Below, one piece after another: positions 24,667 through 30,384 of a stretch of 36,484 nucleotides of DNA; position 1 is the first letter of the stretch; the number at the start of each line of letters is the position of its first letter. The position numbers and the translations under genes are program-made. The notes below the pieces were generated by a model. That model had not been told where the DNA came from and searched no databases. It was given only the letters and a program-made list of their open reading frames with translations. The DNA is from a virus: the IMG/VR virus record IMGVR_UViG_3300027861_000089, positions 1 to 36,484 of that record; one strand, given 5' to 3'.

Positions 24667-24818
24667 TTATATCTCCTCCACAAATAACGCACAAGTAAAA
24701 ATAGGCCCCATATAGCCGCTGCTATCAACACGCTAATACTTAGCCATACTCCGATCACATCTGACAAAGTAATAACAAAAACGCTGTTTGGTAAAATACT
24801 GTGAATTAGATTTATCAT
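24663..24818 (-). CDS. 51-residue single-span membrane protein
   Basis: The gene exactly fills the space between two annotated genes. It starts with ATG directly after the upstream TAA (TAAATG), and its TGA overlaps the next ATG as ATGA. Seen: an N-terminal SILPNSVFVITLSDVIGVW, a clear span of about 20 residues (LSISVLIAAAIWGLFLLV), and a basic end (RYLWRRYK) that fits an N-out/C-in topology. No family recognised. Confidence 0.65.
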   Translation of the reverse strand: MINLIHSILPNSVFVITLSDVIGVWLSISVLIAAAIWGLFLLVRYLWRRYK

Positions 24819-25172
24819 TTATTCATCCTCCTCCTCTTCTTCCTCGTCATCTAATAAATACTCTTTTATTTGACGCAATAGCTCATCACCTCCGTACTCC
24901 CACGCTGTATATGCTGCGTACAAGAAAGGTTCGCGTCTTATTGCTATTCTTAAAAACTCGTCATCTTCCGCACAATCAGGATTTTCCGGAAAAGAATCAA
25001 AAACCTCAAAATACACATACGCTTCATTACCACTCTTAACCCATCTATATAAGTAAATAAAAGCTTTTCTTAGCTCAGGTAGCATACTATCGAAGCGTAA
25101 CTCAAGAACTTTAAGATTAAATTCTCTGTTGATTACATCTTCTAGTGTTATTTCTATTTTAGCTTTACTCAT
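24819..25172 (-). CDS. YAAYxxW-family small protein
   Basis: The 117-residue protein is counted from the ATG at 25172 (an ATG two codons upstream at 25178 is equally possible). It carries AFIYLYRWV, then EVFDSF, then AIRREPFLYAAYTAWEYGGD with ELLRQIKEYLL, and ends in a run of acidic residues. This is the clearest copy of the family motif. The acidic tail is shared with the truncated copy at 25165-25293 immediately upstream. Function unknown. Confidence 0.72.
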   Translation of the reverse strand: MSKAKIEITLEDVINREFNLKVLELRFDSMLPELRKAFIYLYRWVKSGNEAYVYFEVFDSFPENPDCAEDDEFLRIAIRREPFLYAAYTAWEYGGDELLRQIKEYLLDDEEEEEEDE

Positions 25173-25293
25173 CTTCATCCTCTTCTAAACTAATATCTTC
25201 TATCGAGCGTAAAAACCCGTCTCCTAAGTGCTCCCAAGCTATATATTTTATAAAAGAGCTGAGCTTCTTTTGTTCTGCTTCTTCTTCTATCAC
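25165..25293 (-). CDS. Truncated YAAYxxW-family paralog (C-terminal block only)
   Basis: This 42-residue gene begins with GTG at 25293, overlapping the upstream TGA as GTGA, and ends inside the start of the next gene. Seen: SSFIKYIAWEHLGDGFLRSI, then EDISLEEDEDE. This equals the last third of the neighbour's pattern (YAAYTAWEYGGDELLRQI plus an acidic tail), with the N-terminal block missing. It is either a remnant of tandem duplication kept in frame or a functional mini-protein. The coupled start and stop suggest it is still translated. Confidence 0.6.
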   Translation of the reverse strand: MIEEEAEQKKLSSFIKYIAWEHLGDGFLRSIEDISLEEDEDE

Positions 25294-25616
25294 TCTGCCT
25301 CCTTCTTTCTTTTTATTTCTTCAATACCTTCTAAAAAAGCTTTTTTATTTGCTGAGTGCCGCCAATAACAATATACTCGCCATTCAGCTTCCCAATTTTG
25401 TTTCGCTTTTATAAAATTATAAATATCATAGTATTTATCATCGTTTTTTTCAAAAAGATCTAATACATGAAATTCAAATATTTCGTCTACATTCTGATGC
25501 TTTCTTTTTATCCATTCTCCAAAACAAATAAATGCATGATCTCGATCTTCTTCAGAAATATCTGACCAGTATTCGTCATCGCAAAACCAATATTTCTCAA
25601 ATTCATCATCAGTCAT
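25290..25616 (-). CDS. YAAYxxW-family small protein (divergent)
   Basis: The 108-residue protein is Trp/Tyr-rich (FEKYWFCDDEYWSDISEED). Block 1 is HAFICFGEWIKR, the middle EFHVLDLFEK matches VLDIF in its relative at 23596, and block 2 is AEWRVYCYWRHSANKKAFLE with GIEEIKRK. The YAAY core is reduced to RVYCYW. It overlaps its neighbours on both sides (ATGA upstream, GTGA downstream). Function unknown. Confidence 0.62.
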   Translation of the reverse strand: MTDDEFEKYWFCDDEYWSDISEEDRDHAFICFGEWIKRKHQNVDEIFEFHVLDLFEKNDDKYYDIYNFIKAKQNWEAEWRVYCYWRHSANKKAFLEGIEEIKRKKEAE

Positions 25617-26071
25617 TCTAACCCCGCCTTGTCTTCAATTCTCTTAAGTCTCTGATCCATTGCTTCTACGTACTCCATGCCTGTGTGTTTCACAATTAGA
25701 TTCATCAATGCTTCTCCCTCGAGCGGCGTTATTCCACCCTCTTCTACTCGCTTAATTATCATGTTTGATTTATCAGAAGGAGATCCGAATGATAAGCCCG
25801 GAGTTGCAATCGGATTGTCTCTTTTGACCGCTGGAATTATAGGTCTTAAGAAGAACTTGAGCATGTCTGCATTTCCTTCTATAGCCATGTCTATAGCTTT
25901 TTCCATCATTGCGTGAATAGAGTCATATACTTGATGATCTTTATACATCTGCGCCCAAATTGACTTAGTTCCCTTCGGATTTCCTGAGTCTAGAAATCGC
26001 CCCTTCGGATCTCTTAAGCAAGTAGATCCAGGCATTGATTGACTATTTTGTAATTCATCTTCGTTTCTCAT
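25613..26071 (-). CDS. DUF5681-like protein, candidate small terminase subunit
   Basis: The 152-residue protein has an N-terminal RDPKGRFLDSGNPKG (20-34), the '.G.F..GN..G' signature of DUF5681 proteins. A helical segment (MMEKAIDMAIEGNADMLKFF), LRPIIPAVKRDNP and a C-terminal GGITPLEGEALMNLIVKHTG with QRLKRIED follow. Known: DUF5681 proteins commonly stand at the TerS position of phage genomes. Here about 5 kb of small genes separate it from TerL. It could bind the packaging site. No classical helix-turn-helix is visible. Confidence 0.72.
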   Translation of the reverse strand: MRNEDELQNSQSMPGSTCLRDPKGRFLDSGNPKGTKSIWAQMYKDHQVYDSIHAMMEKAIDMAIEGNADMLKFFLRPIIPAVKRDNPIATPGLSFGSPSDKSNMIIKRVEEGGITPLEGEALMNLIVKHTGMEYVEAMDQRLKRIEDKAGLE

Positions 26072-26265
26072 TTGTTTACTCCTTTCTTTGTTTTTCGTTT
26101 AAAGTTGTCACATGTAACTATTGTTGTATTAACTATTAAACCTTCTTCTATATAATCATTCTTATTAGCTGTGTTCATACACCAGCCGCTTTCGCAATCA
26201 TCTGTAGCACAATAGACTTTACGAAGCCATTTACAATTAAAGCACACCTTGCTTTCTTCTTCCAT
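26068..26265 (-). CDS. Small Cys-rich (putative Zn-binding) protein, copy 2
   Basis: The 65-residue protein is counted from the ATG at 26265 (AGGA about 8 nt upstream). An upstream in-frame extension from a TTG at 26328 begins inside the flanking direct repeat and is doubtful. Cysteines occur as CFNCKW, YCATDDCESGWC and VTCDNFKR; the outer CxxCKW ... TxxCxxF frame is shared with the gene at 26336-26629 and with the N-terminus of the fusion gene at 36077. Metal binding is inferred from spacing. Confidence 0.7.
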   Translation of the reverse strand: MEEESKVCFNCKWLRKVYCATDDCESGWCMNTANKNDYIEEGLIVNTTIVTCDNFKRKTKKGVNK

Positions 26266-26308
26266 ATCTTTTTTCCTACAACCTGTTCTTACTAAAAGCA
26301 GGCATATT

Positions 26309-26337
26309 ATTACACAAATTATGCACAATCGTCAATT
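26309..26337. repeat. 29-bp direct repeat, copy A
   Basis: Matches 26641-26669 at 28 of 29 positions (C in place of T at the 16th base). The two copies are 332 bp apart and bracket one Cys-rich gene, marking the boundaries of a tandem duplication. Confidence 0.85.
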
Positions 26338-26629
26338 ATCTTCTCTTTTTGAAGTTTTCACATCGCATGGTTGTTACATCAATTATTAGAAAATCTTCTG
26401 TGTATGCTACAGCTGCTTGCTTGTTTTTATTCTTAATTCCTTCAATAATTAGAAACCCATTATCTTTATTGTTTGCCGGGCATCTACAAAAAGCTAAACC
26501 GTCAAAGTGATAGGGATTAAAATCATTTTTTATAAGACAATTTTCTTTATCAAGCCAGTTACAATCCTTGCATCTACATTCCTTTCTTTTAAATTTACAT
26601 TTTATTATGTTTATTAATTTACATATCAT
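26336..26629 (-). CDS. Small Cys-rich (putative Zn-binding) protein, copy 1
   Basis: The 97-residue protein has a basic N-terminus (KLINIIKCKFKRKECRC) and cysteines arranged CRCKDCNWLDKENC ... AFCRCP ... TMRCENFKKR. The outer frame (CxxC-W-L-K..C, then T..C.NFK) matches the gene at 26068-26265; the middle differs by an insertion. SD GGAGAAG. It lies between two nearly identical 29-bp repeats. Likely a metal-binding nucleic-acid or protein adaptor; no partner is known. Confidence 0.72.
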   Translation of the reverse strand: MICKLINIIKCKFKRKECRCKDCNWLDKENCLIKNDFNPYHFDGLAFCRCPANNKDNGFLIIEGIKNKNKQAAVAYTEDFLIIDVTTMRCENFKKRR

Positions 26630-26640
26630 TATTCTTCTCC

Positions 26641-26669
26641 ATTACACAAATTATGTACAATCGTCAATT
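26641..26669. repeat. 29-bp direct repeat, copy B
   Basis: Partner of 26309-26337. This copy includes the coding end of the next gene (the last codons, IDDCT and TAA at 26651), which suggests this one is the original and the other the duplicate. Confidence 0.85.
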
Positions 26670-26950
26670 GCTTGATATTTATTTATTCTTTTTCGCAAAG
26701 AAGCTATGTTTCTATTTGTTAAATTCTGTTTAATCTTAAATATTTCATGTAAGATCTTACTGCTTTCAATTGTGTGATCTATAAGATATGCAATTCTGCT
26801 TCCACTTTTGCGCCCTTTCCTTTCTTCTTCCCAAGTCGGAATTTCTTCTTCAAGCCTGTTAATTTGGAATCCATAGTTTTCTTTTTTATCAAGCAAGTGA
26901 TGCAAGACAGAATCTAAAGCTTTATGTTTTTCATCATTTGTTAATTTCAC
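26651..26950 (-). CDS. Hypothetical helical protein
   Basis: GTG at 26950 is preferred (99 residues) because AGAGAAG lies just upstream and the overlap with the previous gene is then only 17 nt; an ATG at 26971 has no SD. Seen: KALDSVLHHLLDKKENYGFQ, INRLEEEIPTWEEERKGRK and a helical C-terminal half ending in IDDCT. Charged, soluble, not recognised. Confidence 0.6.
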   Translation of the reverse strand: MKLTNDEKHKALDSVLHHLLDKKENYGFQINRLEEEIPTWEEERKGRKSGSRIAYLIDHTIESSKILHEIFKIKQNLTNRNIASLRKRINKYQAIDDCT

Positions 26951-27359
26951 TGCTCTTCTCTCTTTCTTCATAATATGCAGCAAAGAATCTATTTCCGACG
27001 ACAGCTAGTTTAAATATTAAATATTCTAATTCGTACACTAATTTATTATATTCATACATAAATTTTTCTTCTTGAAGTTCTATTATATTTTTTGTTAAAC
27101 AAAATATTTTCTTATCTATAATACACAAAGAATCAAAACCGATTTTGGAGTCTGAAGTAACATAATTAGTTAATTCCCATTTTAGCTCAGAAATATCGCT
27201 CAATAAATGAAAAGTAATCATGTCGAAATCTATAAGTATATTCTTGAAATCAATTTCTCTAATAAGACCATCTAATTCATTTACGATTTCTCTGATTTCT
27301 CTAAGAAGTTTTGCATCAACTTTAACTGGTCTTGTAAGATACTCTGCTATTGCGCTCAT
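26934..27359 (-). CDS. Hypothetical helical protein
   Basis: The 141-residue protein is rich in I, L, E and K with a four-helix-like pattern (LLREIREIVNELDGLIREID, FMYEYNKLVYELEYLIFKLA). No family is recognised. Its ATG overlaps the stop of the preceding gene as ATGA, and it ends inside the start of the following one. Part of the chain of coupled small genes read early from the leftward promoter at 27854-27880. Confidence 0.65.
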   Translation of the reverse strand: MSAIAEYLTRPVKVDAKLLREIREIVNELDGLIREIDFKNILIDFDMITFHLLSDISELKWELTNYVTSDSKIGFDSLCIIDKKIFCLTKNIIELQEEKFMYEYNKLVYELEYLIFKLAVVGNRFFAAYYEEREKSSEINK

Positions 27360-27586
27360 TGCTCCTTCTCCTCACCCCAAATTGCGTTGAGTACTTTTTT
27401 TCTTTGAGCCTTCCAGATTGCTTTTGCTTCTTTATATGCTAGATTATACATTTCAAAACTTCCCGCTGAAGATCTGCCGAGATAGCTCACTAGACGACAA
27501 GCATCGCCTAACTCTCCTTTCTCATAAATATAATCATCTCTATCAAATTCCGGATTTAATAGTTCTCTTGTTGTGTCTCTTCCCAT
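27356..27586 (-). CDS. Hypothetical protein
   Basis: The 76-residue protein begins MGRDTTRELLNPEFDRDDYI and contains EMYNLAYKEAKAIWKAQRKK, a basic amphipathic helix. Not recognised. GGAG precedes the ATG, and it is coupled to the next gene by an ATGA overlap. Confidence 0.65.
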   Translation of the reverse strand: MGRDTTRELLNPEFDRDDYIYEKGELGDACRLVSYLGRSSAGSFEMYNLAYKEAKAIWKAQRKKVLNAIWGEEKEQ

Positions 27587-27601
27587 CGTTTTCTCCTTAT
27601 T

Positions 27602-27829
27602 TCACGCTAAACTCTCAAGTATTCCAAAAAACAAAGAAATTATTTCATCTTTAGAAATTTTCTGTAATTCTTCTCTTAAGCTATCTAAACTTATTTCCTC
27701 TTTTTCTTTATAAAAGACAATGTCGTCTATTTCATAATAATCTGCTTTATATGGAGCCTCCACAAAATCAATATACATATATATACTGAAGTTATTATTT
27801 CTAATTCTGAAAGAATTCGATAACGTCAT
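27602..27829 (-). CDS. Hypothetical first gene of the leftward block
   Basis: The 75-residue protein has a beta-like N-terminal half (NNFSIYMYIDFVEAPYKADY) and an acidic helical end (SLDSLREELQKISKDEIISL). SD GAGGAG lies 7 nt from the ATG. It is the promoter-proximal gene of the leftward operon and so should be among the first products made from the promoter at 27854-27880. Function unknown. Confidence 0.65.
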   Translation of the reverse strand: MTLSNSFRIRNNNFSIYMYIDFVEAPYKADYYEIDDIVFYKEKEEISLDSLREELQKISKDEIISLFFGILESLA

Positions 27830-27853
27830 GCTTTTCTCCTCTTTTTCACTTCA

Positions 27854-27880
27854 ATTATAAACAAATATTTAAAAAAAACA
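27854..27880 (-). promoter_or_regulatory. Leftward promoter of the accessory/terminase block
   Basis: On the minus strand, TTGTTT (27880-27875), a 16-bp A/T spacer and a perfect TATAAT (27859-27854) lie about 25 nt upstream of the first leftward gene. It is back-to-back with the rightward promoter at 27912-27939, so one regulator bound between them could act on both. Confidence 0.58.
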
Positions 27881-27911
27881 AGAAAAGTTAAAAAAAAGTT
27901 TAAAAAAACAC

Positions 27912-27939
27912 TTGACAAGTTTCGCAGCTGCGCTATACT
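27912..27939 (+). promoter_or_regulatory. Rightward early promoter, copy 1, with palindromic spacer
   Basis: TTGACA, 16 bp, TATACT. The spacer contains the perfect palindrome CGCAGCTGCG (27923-27932), a likely operator. An A-tract precedes the -35. The -35/-10 context (A-tract, ACTTGAC, TATACTGT) is nearly the same as in the promoter at 32419-32446. Confidence 0.78.
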
Positions 27940-28001
27940 GTGCATATAAGATTAATAAAAAAGGATTTAATTTTTAGTTTTATTAAAAAGAGGGCGGGAT
28001 C

Positions 28002-28268
28002 ATGAAAGTATATAACTTTGAAGATATAGGCAACGCAATGAAAGAAGCTTTACAGCAACTTTACTATTGGCAGCATGATTCCACATCAGAACTCACTTTT
28101 ATTACTGAAATGTTTAATGTCCTTCATTATGAAGATTTGTATAACGCTATTGCAAGAACTAAAATAAGTGAAACATGGCCGTGTGTTCATGCAGCTTATT
28201 ACATGTGGAAGTGCATATATGATAAAGAGACATTGTTTGAAGCAATTAATGACCAATTAATAAAGTAG
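28002..28268 (+). CDS. YAAYxxW-family small protein, rightward-arm copy
   Basis: The 88-residue protein is the most compact member: ALQQLYYWQ, then FITEMFNVL, then SETWPCVHAAYYMWKCIYDK with TLFEAINDQL. It is the first gene of the rightward early operon, while the other members lie on the opposite strand 3-5 kb away. This argues for repeated copying within the genome. It is likely expressed early from the promoter at 27912. Function unknown. Confidence 0.7.
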   Translation: MKVYNFEDIGNAMKEALQQLYYWQHDSTSELTFITEMFNVLHYEDLYNAIARTKISETWPCVHAAYYMWKCIYDKETLFEAINDQLIK

Positions 28269-28307
28269 GAATAAATGATTGATCTATTGTAGATTAATTA
28301 AAAGATT

Positions 28308-28376
28308 CGGGTTGTTAGTGGACAAAAAGGGCTTGCTGTAAAAGGTAGTTTTTTTGGGCACACTGCTAACAGCCCG
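28308..28376 (+). other. Long-range hairpin in the early operon
   Basis: CGGGTTGTTAG (28308-28318) pairs with CTAACAGCCCG (28366-28376) over 11 bp including one G-U. The 47-nt loop contains GGACAAAAAGGG, a 12-mer also present at 16028. It fills most of a 132-nt gap. No U-tract follows, so it is not a simple terminator. Confidence 0.55.
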
Positions 28377-28400
28377 CACTATAACAAGGAGCATAGTAAA

Positions 28401-28679
28401 ATGTTTGAAAAAGAAGGAAAGCAGGGTTTTTTTTCTTCTCTATTAGAGTCTTATGACGAAGTAATAGAAAAAGAAAGAATCGTATTAACAACCCTTGAAA
28501 TTGCGAAACAAAAAAGCATAAAACTAACATGCTCGGATGACCGCCAAATAATATTAGAAAACATAAGAAATGAAGAAAAAAGAAAAAAAGAATATGAACA
28601 AATGCTATTAAGAATTAAAATTATTATTGAGCTTTCAACAAAACAAGTTGATATAATGCTTGATATGTTAAAGAATTAG
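28401..28679 (+). CDS. Helical hypothetical early protein
   Basis: The 92-residue protein is almost wholly alpha-helical and charged (SLLESYDEVIEKERIVLTTL, IRNEEKRKKEYEQMLLRIKI), with a hydrophobic heptad-like C-terminal helix. A dimeric coiled coil is likely. No family is recognised. AAGGAG lies upstream of the ATG. It sits between the YAAYxxW copy and the Cro-like gene. Confidence 0.65.
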   Translation: MFEKEGKQGFFSSLLESYDEVIEKERIVLTTLEIAKQKSIKLTCSDDRQIILENIRNEEKRKKEYEQMLLRIKIIIELSTKQVDIMLDMLKN

Positions 28680-28707
28680 GAAATGTTTTATAAACAAGGA
28701 GGAAAAA

Positions 28708-28947
28708 ATGAACGTAGGTGAACGGATTGCACAAGCTAGACATGATAGAAGGTTAAAGAGAAGCTATTTAGCTCGAAAAGCAGGAATTAGCAGCGATTAT
28801 TTAACTAATATAGAATTTAACAGAACAAAAAATTATGATGCATACATAATAAAAAAGATTGCAAATGCCATGGGCATGAGGGTTGGAGATTTATTTTTCA
28901 ATTGGGAGAGATGGGACAAGAGTAAAAGGCTTGAAGAAAAGAGATGA
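28708..28947 (+). CDS. XRE/Cro-type DNA-binding protein
   Basis: The 79-residue protein has one helix-turn-helix of the Cro/C1 type: ERIAQARHDRRLKRSYLARK (about 4-23), AGISSDYLTNIEFNR (24-38), then IIKKIANAMGMRVGDLFF (46-63). The fold covers nearly the whole protein, so it is a minimal Cro-like regulator. SD AAGGAGG. Likely operators are the palindrome in the promoter at 27912 and its relative at 32423. Together with the opposing XRE gene at 32001-32312 it could form a lysis/lysogeny or early-shutoff switch (inference). Confidence 0.85.
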   Translation: MNVGERIAQARHDRRLKRSYLARKAGISSDYLTNIEFNRTKNYDAYIIKKIANAMGMRVGDLFFNWERWDKSKRLEEKR

Positions 28948-29016
28948 TTATAAAATAAAAACACAATATTCCTTTATAAATAAAAACAACAACAACTCTC
29001 TTTTCTTCGTTTTTCT

Positions 29017-29123
29017 GGGGTGGTTTATGATTTGGCTGAAGATGGAATGGAGTTATAATGGTTCAAATATTCTTGTAAGAAACTGAGCCATTCATTTCTC
29101 TTCAAAAGAAAATTTATCACCCC
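29017..29123 (+). other. Long-range hairpin in a 193-nt early gap
   Basis: GGGGTGGT (29017-29024) can pair with ATCACCCC (29116-29123), with one G-U, across about 91 nt. A sigma70-like promoter lies in the loop. The rest of 28948-29140 shows no convincing gene; an in-frame stretch at 28883-29086 overlaps the Cro-like gene and lacks a good start. Confidence 0.4.
29032..29059 (+). promoter_or_regulatory. Possible secondary early promoter
   Basis: TTGGCT, 16 bp, and a perfect TATAAT lie about 80 nt upstream of the gene at 29141. The weak -35 keeps confidence modest. Confidence 0.42.
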
Positions 29124-29140
29124 ACTTATTGAGGTATAAA

Positions 29141-29344
29141 ATGAAAATTAAAGATTTACTTAAAGTTTTAAAAGAACAAAAAACAGACAGAGGGAGAGAG
29201 GTCGTCATTGTTCCCGAAGAAGCCGGGCATTATGAAGAAGGGTCTTGTTTTCTTATTAGAGGGCTGGGTGAAGGGACAGTGCAGATAAGAAATGAAAAAG
29301 AAGAAAAAAAAGCGAAAAAAGACGTTTTTATTATATATATTTAA
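29141..29344 (+). CDS. Small hypothetical early protein
   Basis: The ATG at 29141 has GAGGT 6 nt upstream, better than an in-frame TTG at 29129. The 67-residue product begins MKIKDLLKVLKEQKTDRGRE, then VVIVPEEAG, and ends in a Lys-rich strand. The 'IKdLL..Lk....d..v.i' start resembles small phage proteins of unknown function and also the protein at 29555. It may be a structural relative of that neighbour. Confidence 0.62.
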   Translation: MKIKDLLKVLKEQKTDRGREVVIVPEEAGHYEEGSCFLIRGLGEGTVQIRNEKEEKKAKKDVFIIYI

Positions 29345-29356
29345 CAAGAGGCAATT

Positions 29357-29551
29357 ATGTGCGAAATAATACAATTTTCAGATTTAGTTAAGAGAAAGAA
29401 AACAAGAGAAGAAGCTTTTATAAAAAAAGTAAGAGCGTGGAATCTTTATAAAGTAGGAACAGATTATTTAAAAGATAAAGGACTTTATAGAGTGAATGAA
29501 ACTGACAAAATAATGGGAAAAATGTATCTAGCACTTAATAGAGGAGGATAA
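29357..29551 (+). CDS. Small basic early protein
   Basis: The 64-residue basic protein includes FSDLVKRKKTREEAFIKKVR and YLKDKGLYRVNETDKIMGKM. Not recognised. It is tightly spaced with both neighbours and ends in an SD-like GAGGAGG that serves the next gene. Confidence 0.62.
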   Translation: MCEIIQFSDLVKRKKTREEAFIKKVRAWNLYKVGTDYLKDKGLYRVNETDKIMGKMYLALNRGG

Positions 29552-29554
29552 ACA

Positions 29555-29737
29555 ATGATTGTAAAGCAACTACTAGAGTTTATAAAAGAAAAACAAATTG
29601 ATGAATCCACTATTATGGCTATTGGATATAAAACCAAAAATGGAAAAGTATTAGACCTTGTTAACTTTGTTGGGGACGGACTCTACAACGGTGAAAAGAG
29701 GGTCTTAATATTTGGAGTAGAAGATTTAACAGAATAG
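29555..29737 (+). CDS. Small hypothetical early protein
   Basis: The 60-residue protein begins MIVKQLLEFIKEKQIDESTI and has a C-terminal strand pair (LDLVNFVGDGLYNGEKRVLI). The start aligns loosely with the protein at 29141 (VKxLLxxxKExxxD), suggesting a related fold. GAGGAGG lies upstream of the ATG. Function unknown. Confidence 0.62.
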   Translation: MIVKQLLEFIKEKQIDESTIMAIGYKTKNGKVLDLVNFVGDGLYNGEKRVLIFGVEDLTE

Positions 29738-29750
29738 AAAGGAGAAACAA

Positions 29751-29900
29751 ATGATAACTGATGAATTAAATTTCTCTTATCAAGAAGAAAGAGAAGAAGA
29801 TTACAGACAAATAGAGGATACTCTTACAACAGAAAGGTATGAAAGGGAAATGTTGGAAAAGTTTTTTCCACAATTTTATGATGACTCTTTGTTAATTTAG
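29751..29900 (+). CDS. 49-residue acidic early protein
   Basis: A short gene has a clear GAAAGGAG 8 nt before the ATG and tight spacing after its neighbour. Seen: ELNFSYQEEREEDYRQIEDT, then ERYEREMLEKFFPQFYDD. Strongly acidic and aromatic, probably helical. Such small acidic early proteins often bind host enzymes, but no target can be named. Confidence 0.58.
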   Translation: MITDELNFSYQEEREEDYRQIEDTLTTERYEREMLEKFFPQFYDDSLLI

Positions 29901-29918
29901 GAGTATAATAACTAGTTT

Positions 29919-29981
29919 AGCTGCTGGGTAATGATCCTTAAACATGTACATCCTTTATAAACAAAAGCTTATCCAGCAGCT
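29919..29981 (+). other. 13-bp hairpin upstream of the excisionase-like gene
   Basis: AGCTGCTGGGTAA (29919-29931) pairs with TTATCCAGCAGCT (29969-29981), with one G-U. The 37-nt loop includes ACATGT. It fills most of the gap 29901-30001 and ends 20 nt before the ATG, so it could influence translation of the next gene. Confidence 0.6.
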
Positions 29982-30001
29982 TCTTAAACAAGAAAATAAC
30001 A

Positions 30002-30175
30002 ATGACAAAAACACAAGATGATTACATCACAACATCAGAGGCTGCAAGAATTCTTGGTTTAACAACTAGAACAATCCAAGGATTATGTTTTAATGGAAAA
30101 ATAAAAGCAAAGAAATTTGGTTTTTTATGGATGATTTCAAAAAAGTCTATTTTAGAATATAAAAAAAGATGTTAA
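30002..30175 (+). CDS. Excisionase/MerR-like helix-turn-helix protein
   Basis: The 57-residue protein has the HTH_17/excisionase pattern: DDYITTSEAARILGLTTRTI (6-25), then a wing with GKIKAKKFGFLWMISKKSIL and EYKK. Known: this fold serves Xis directionality factors and many small regulators; the 's..eaa..Lgvs..tv..l...g.i.a.k.g..w.i....l..y' sequence is classic. No integrase is seen in the window, so a regulatory role in replication or transcription is at least as likely as excision. Confidence 0.8.
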   Translation: MTKTQDDYITTSEAARILGLTTRTIQGLCFNGKIKAKKFGFLWMISKKSILEYKKRC

Positions 30176-30210
30176 AATAATAAACAACATTTTTTATTAG
30201 GAGAATAGCG

Positions 30211-30354
30211 ATGTCACTGAAAAAAGGAAGATCAAGAAAGACTGTTAGCGACAATATCTCTCAATTAATTAGAGAAGGATACCCGGCTGATCAAGCGTCT
30301 GCAATAGCACACGAACATTCAAGACGATTACCTAAAAAACCAAAGAAATCATAA
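30211..30354 (+). CDS. Conserved 47-residue phage protein (KKGxSxKTVSxNI type)
   Basis: Seen: LKKGRSRKTVSDNISQLIRE, then GYPADQASAIAHEHSRR and a basic end. This matches a widespread family of small phage proteins (DUF6496-like) with 'lkkGkSkktis.NI..l..eGyp..QAvAIA...a'. Their function is unknown. The basic ends suggest nucleic-acid contact. SD AGGAG lies 8 nt upstream. It is the last rightward gene before the convergent gap. Confidence 0.8.
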   Translation: MSLKKGRSRKTVSDNISQLIREGYPADQASAIAHEHSRRLPKKPKKS

Positions 30355-30384
30355 TAAATTATATACAAATAAATTTATTATGAT
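30348..30384 (+). terminator. A/T-rich hairpin ending the rightward early operon
   Basis: ATCATAATAAATT (30348-30360) and AATTTATTATGAT (30372-30384) form a perfect 13-bp stem that includes the last stop codon. It is followed after 7 nt by TTTTT. The low G+C makes it a weak terminator. A second hairpin, TGTACTAT/ATAGTACA, follows at about 30395-30416. Confidence 0.5.

Noticed and set aside
26266-26328. Hydrophobic N-terminal extension of a Cys-rich protein (lipoprotein-like)
   Set aside because: Begins at a TTG inside the 29-bp duplicated repeat; the ATG at 26265 gives a product matching its paralog.
28883-29086. Plus-strand frame of 67 codons after the Cro-like gene
   Set aside because: Overlaps the HTH gene in another frame by 65 nt and has no SD; kept as non-coding with a possible promoter.
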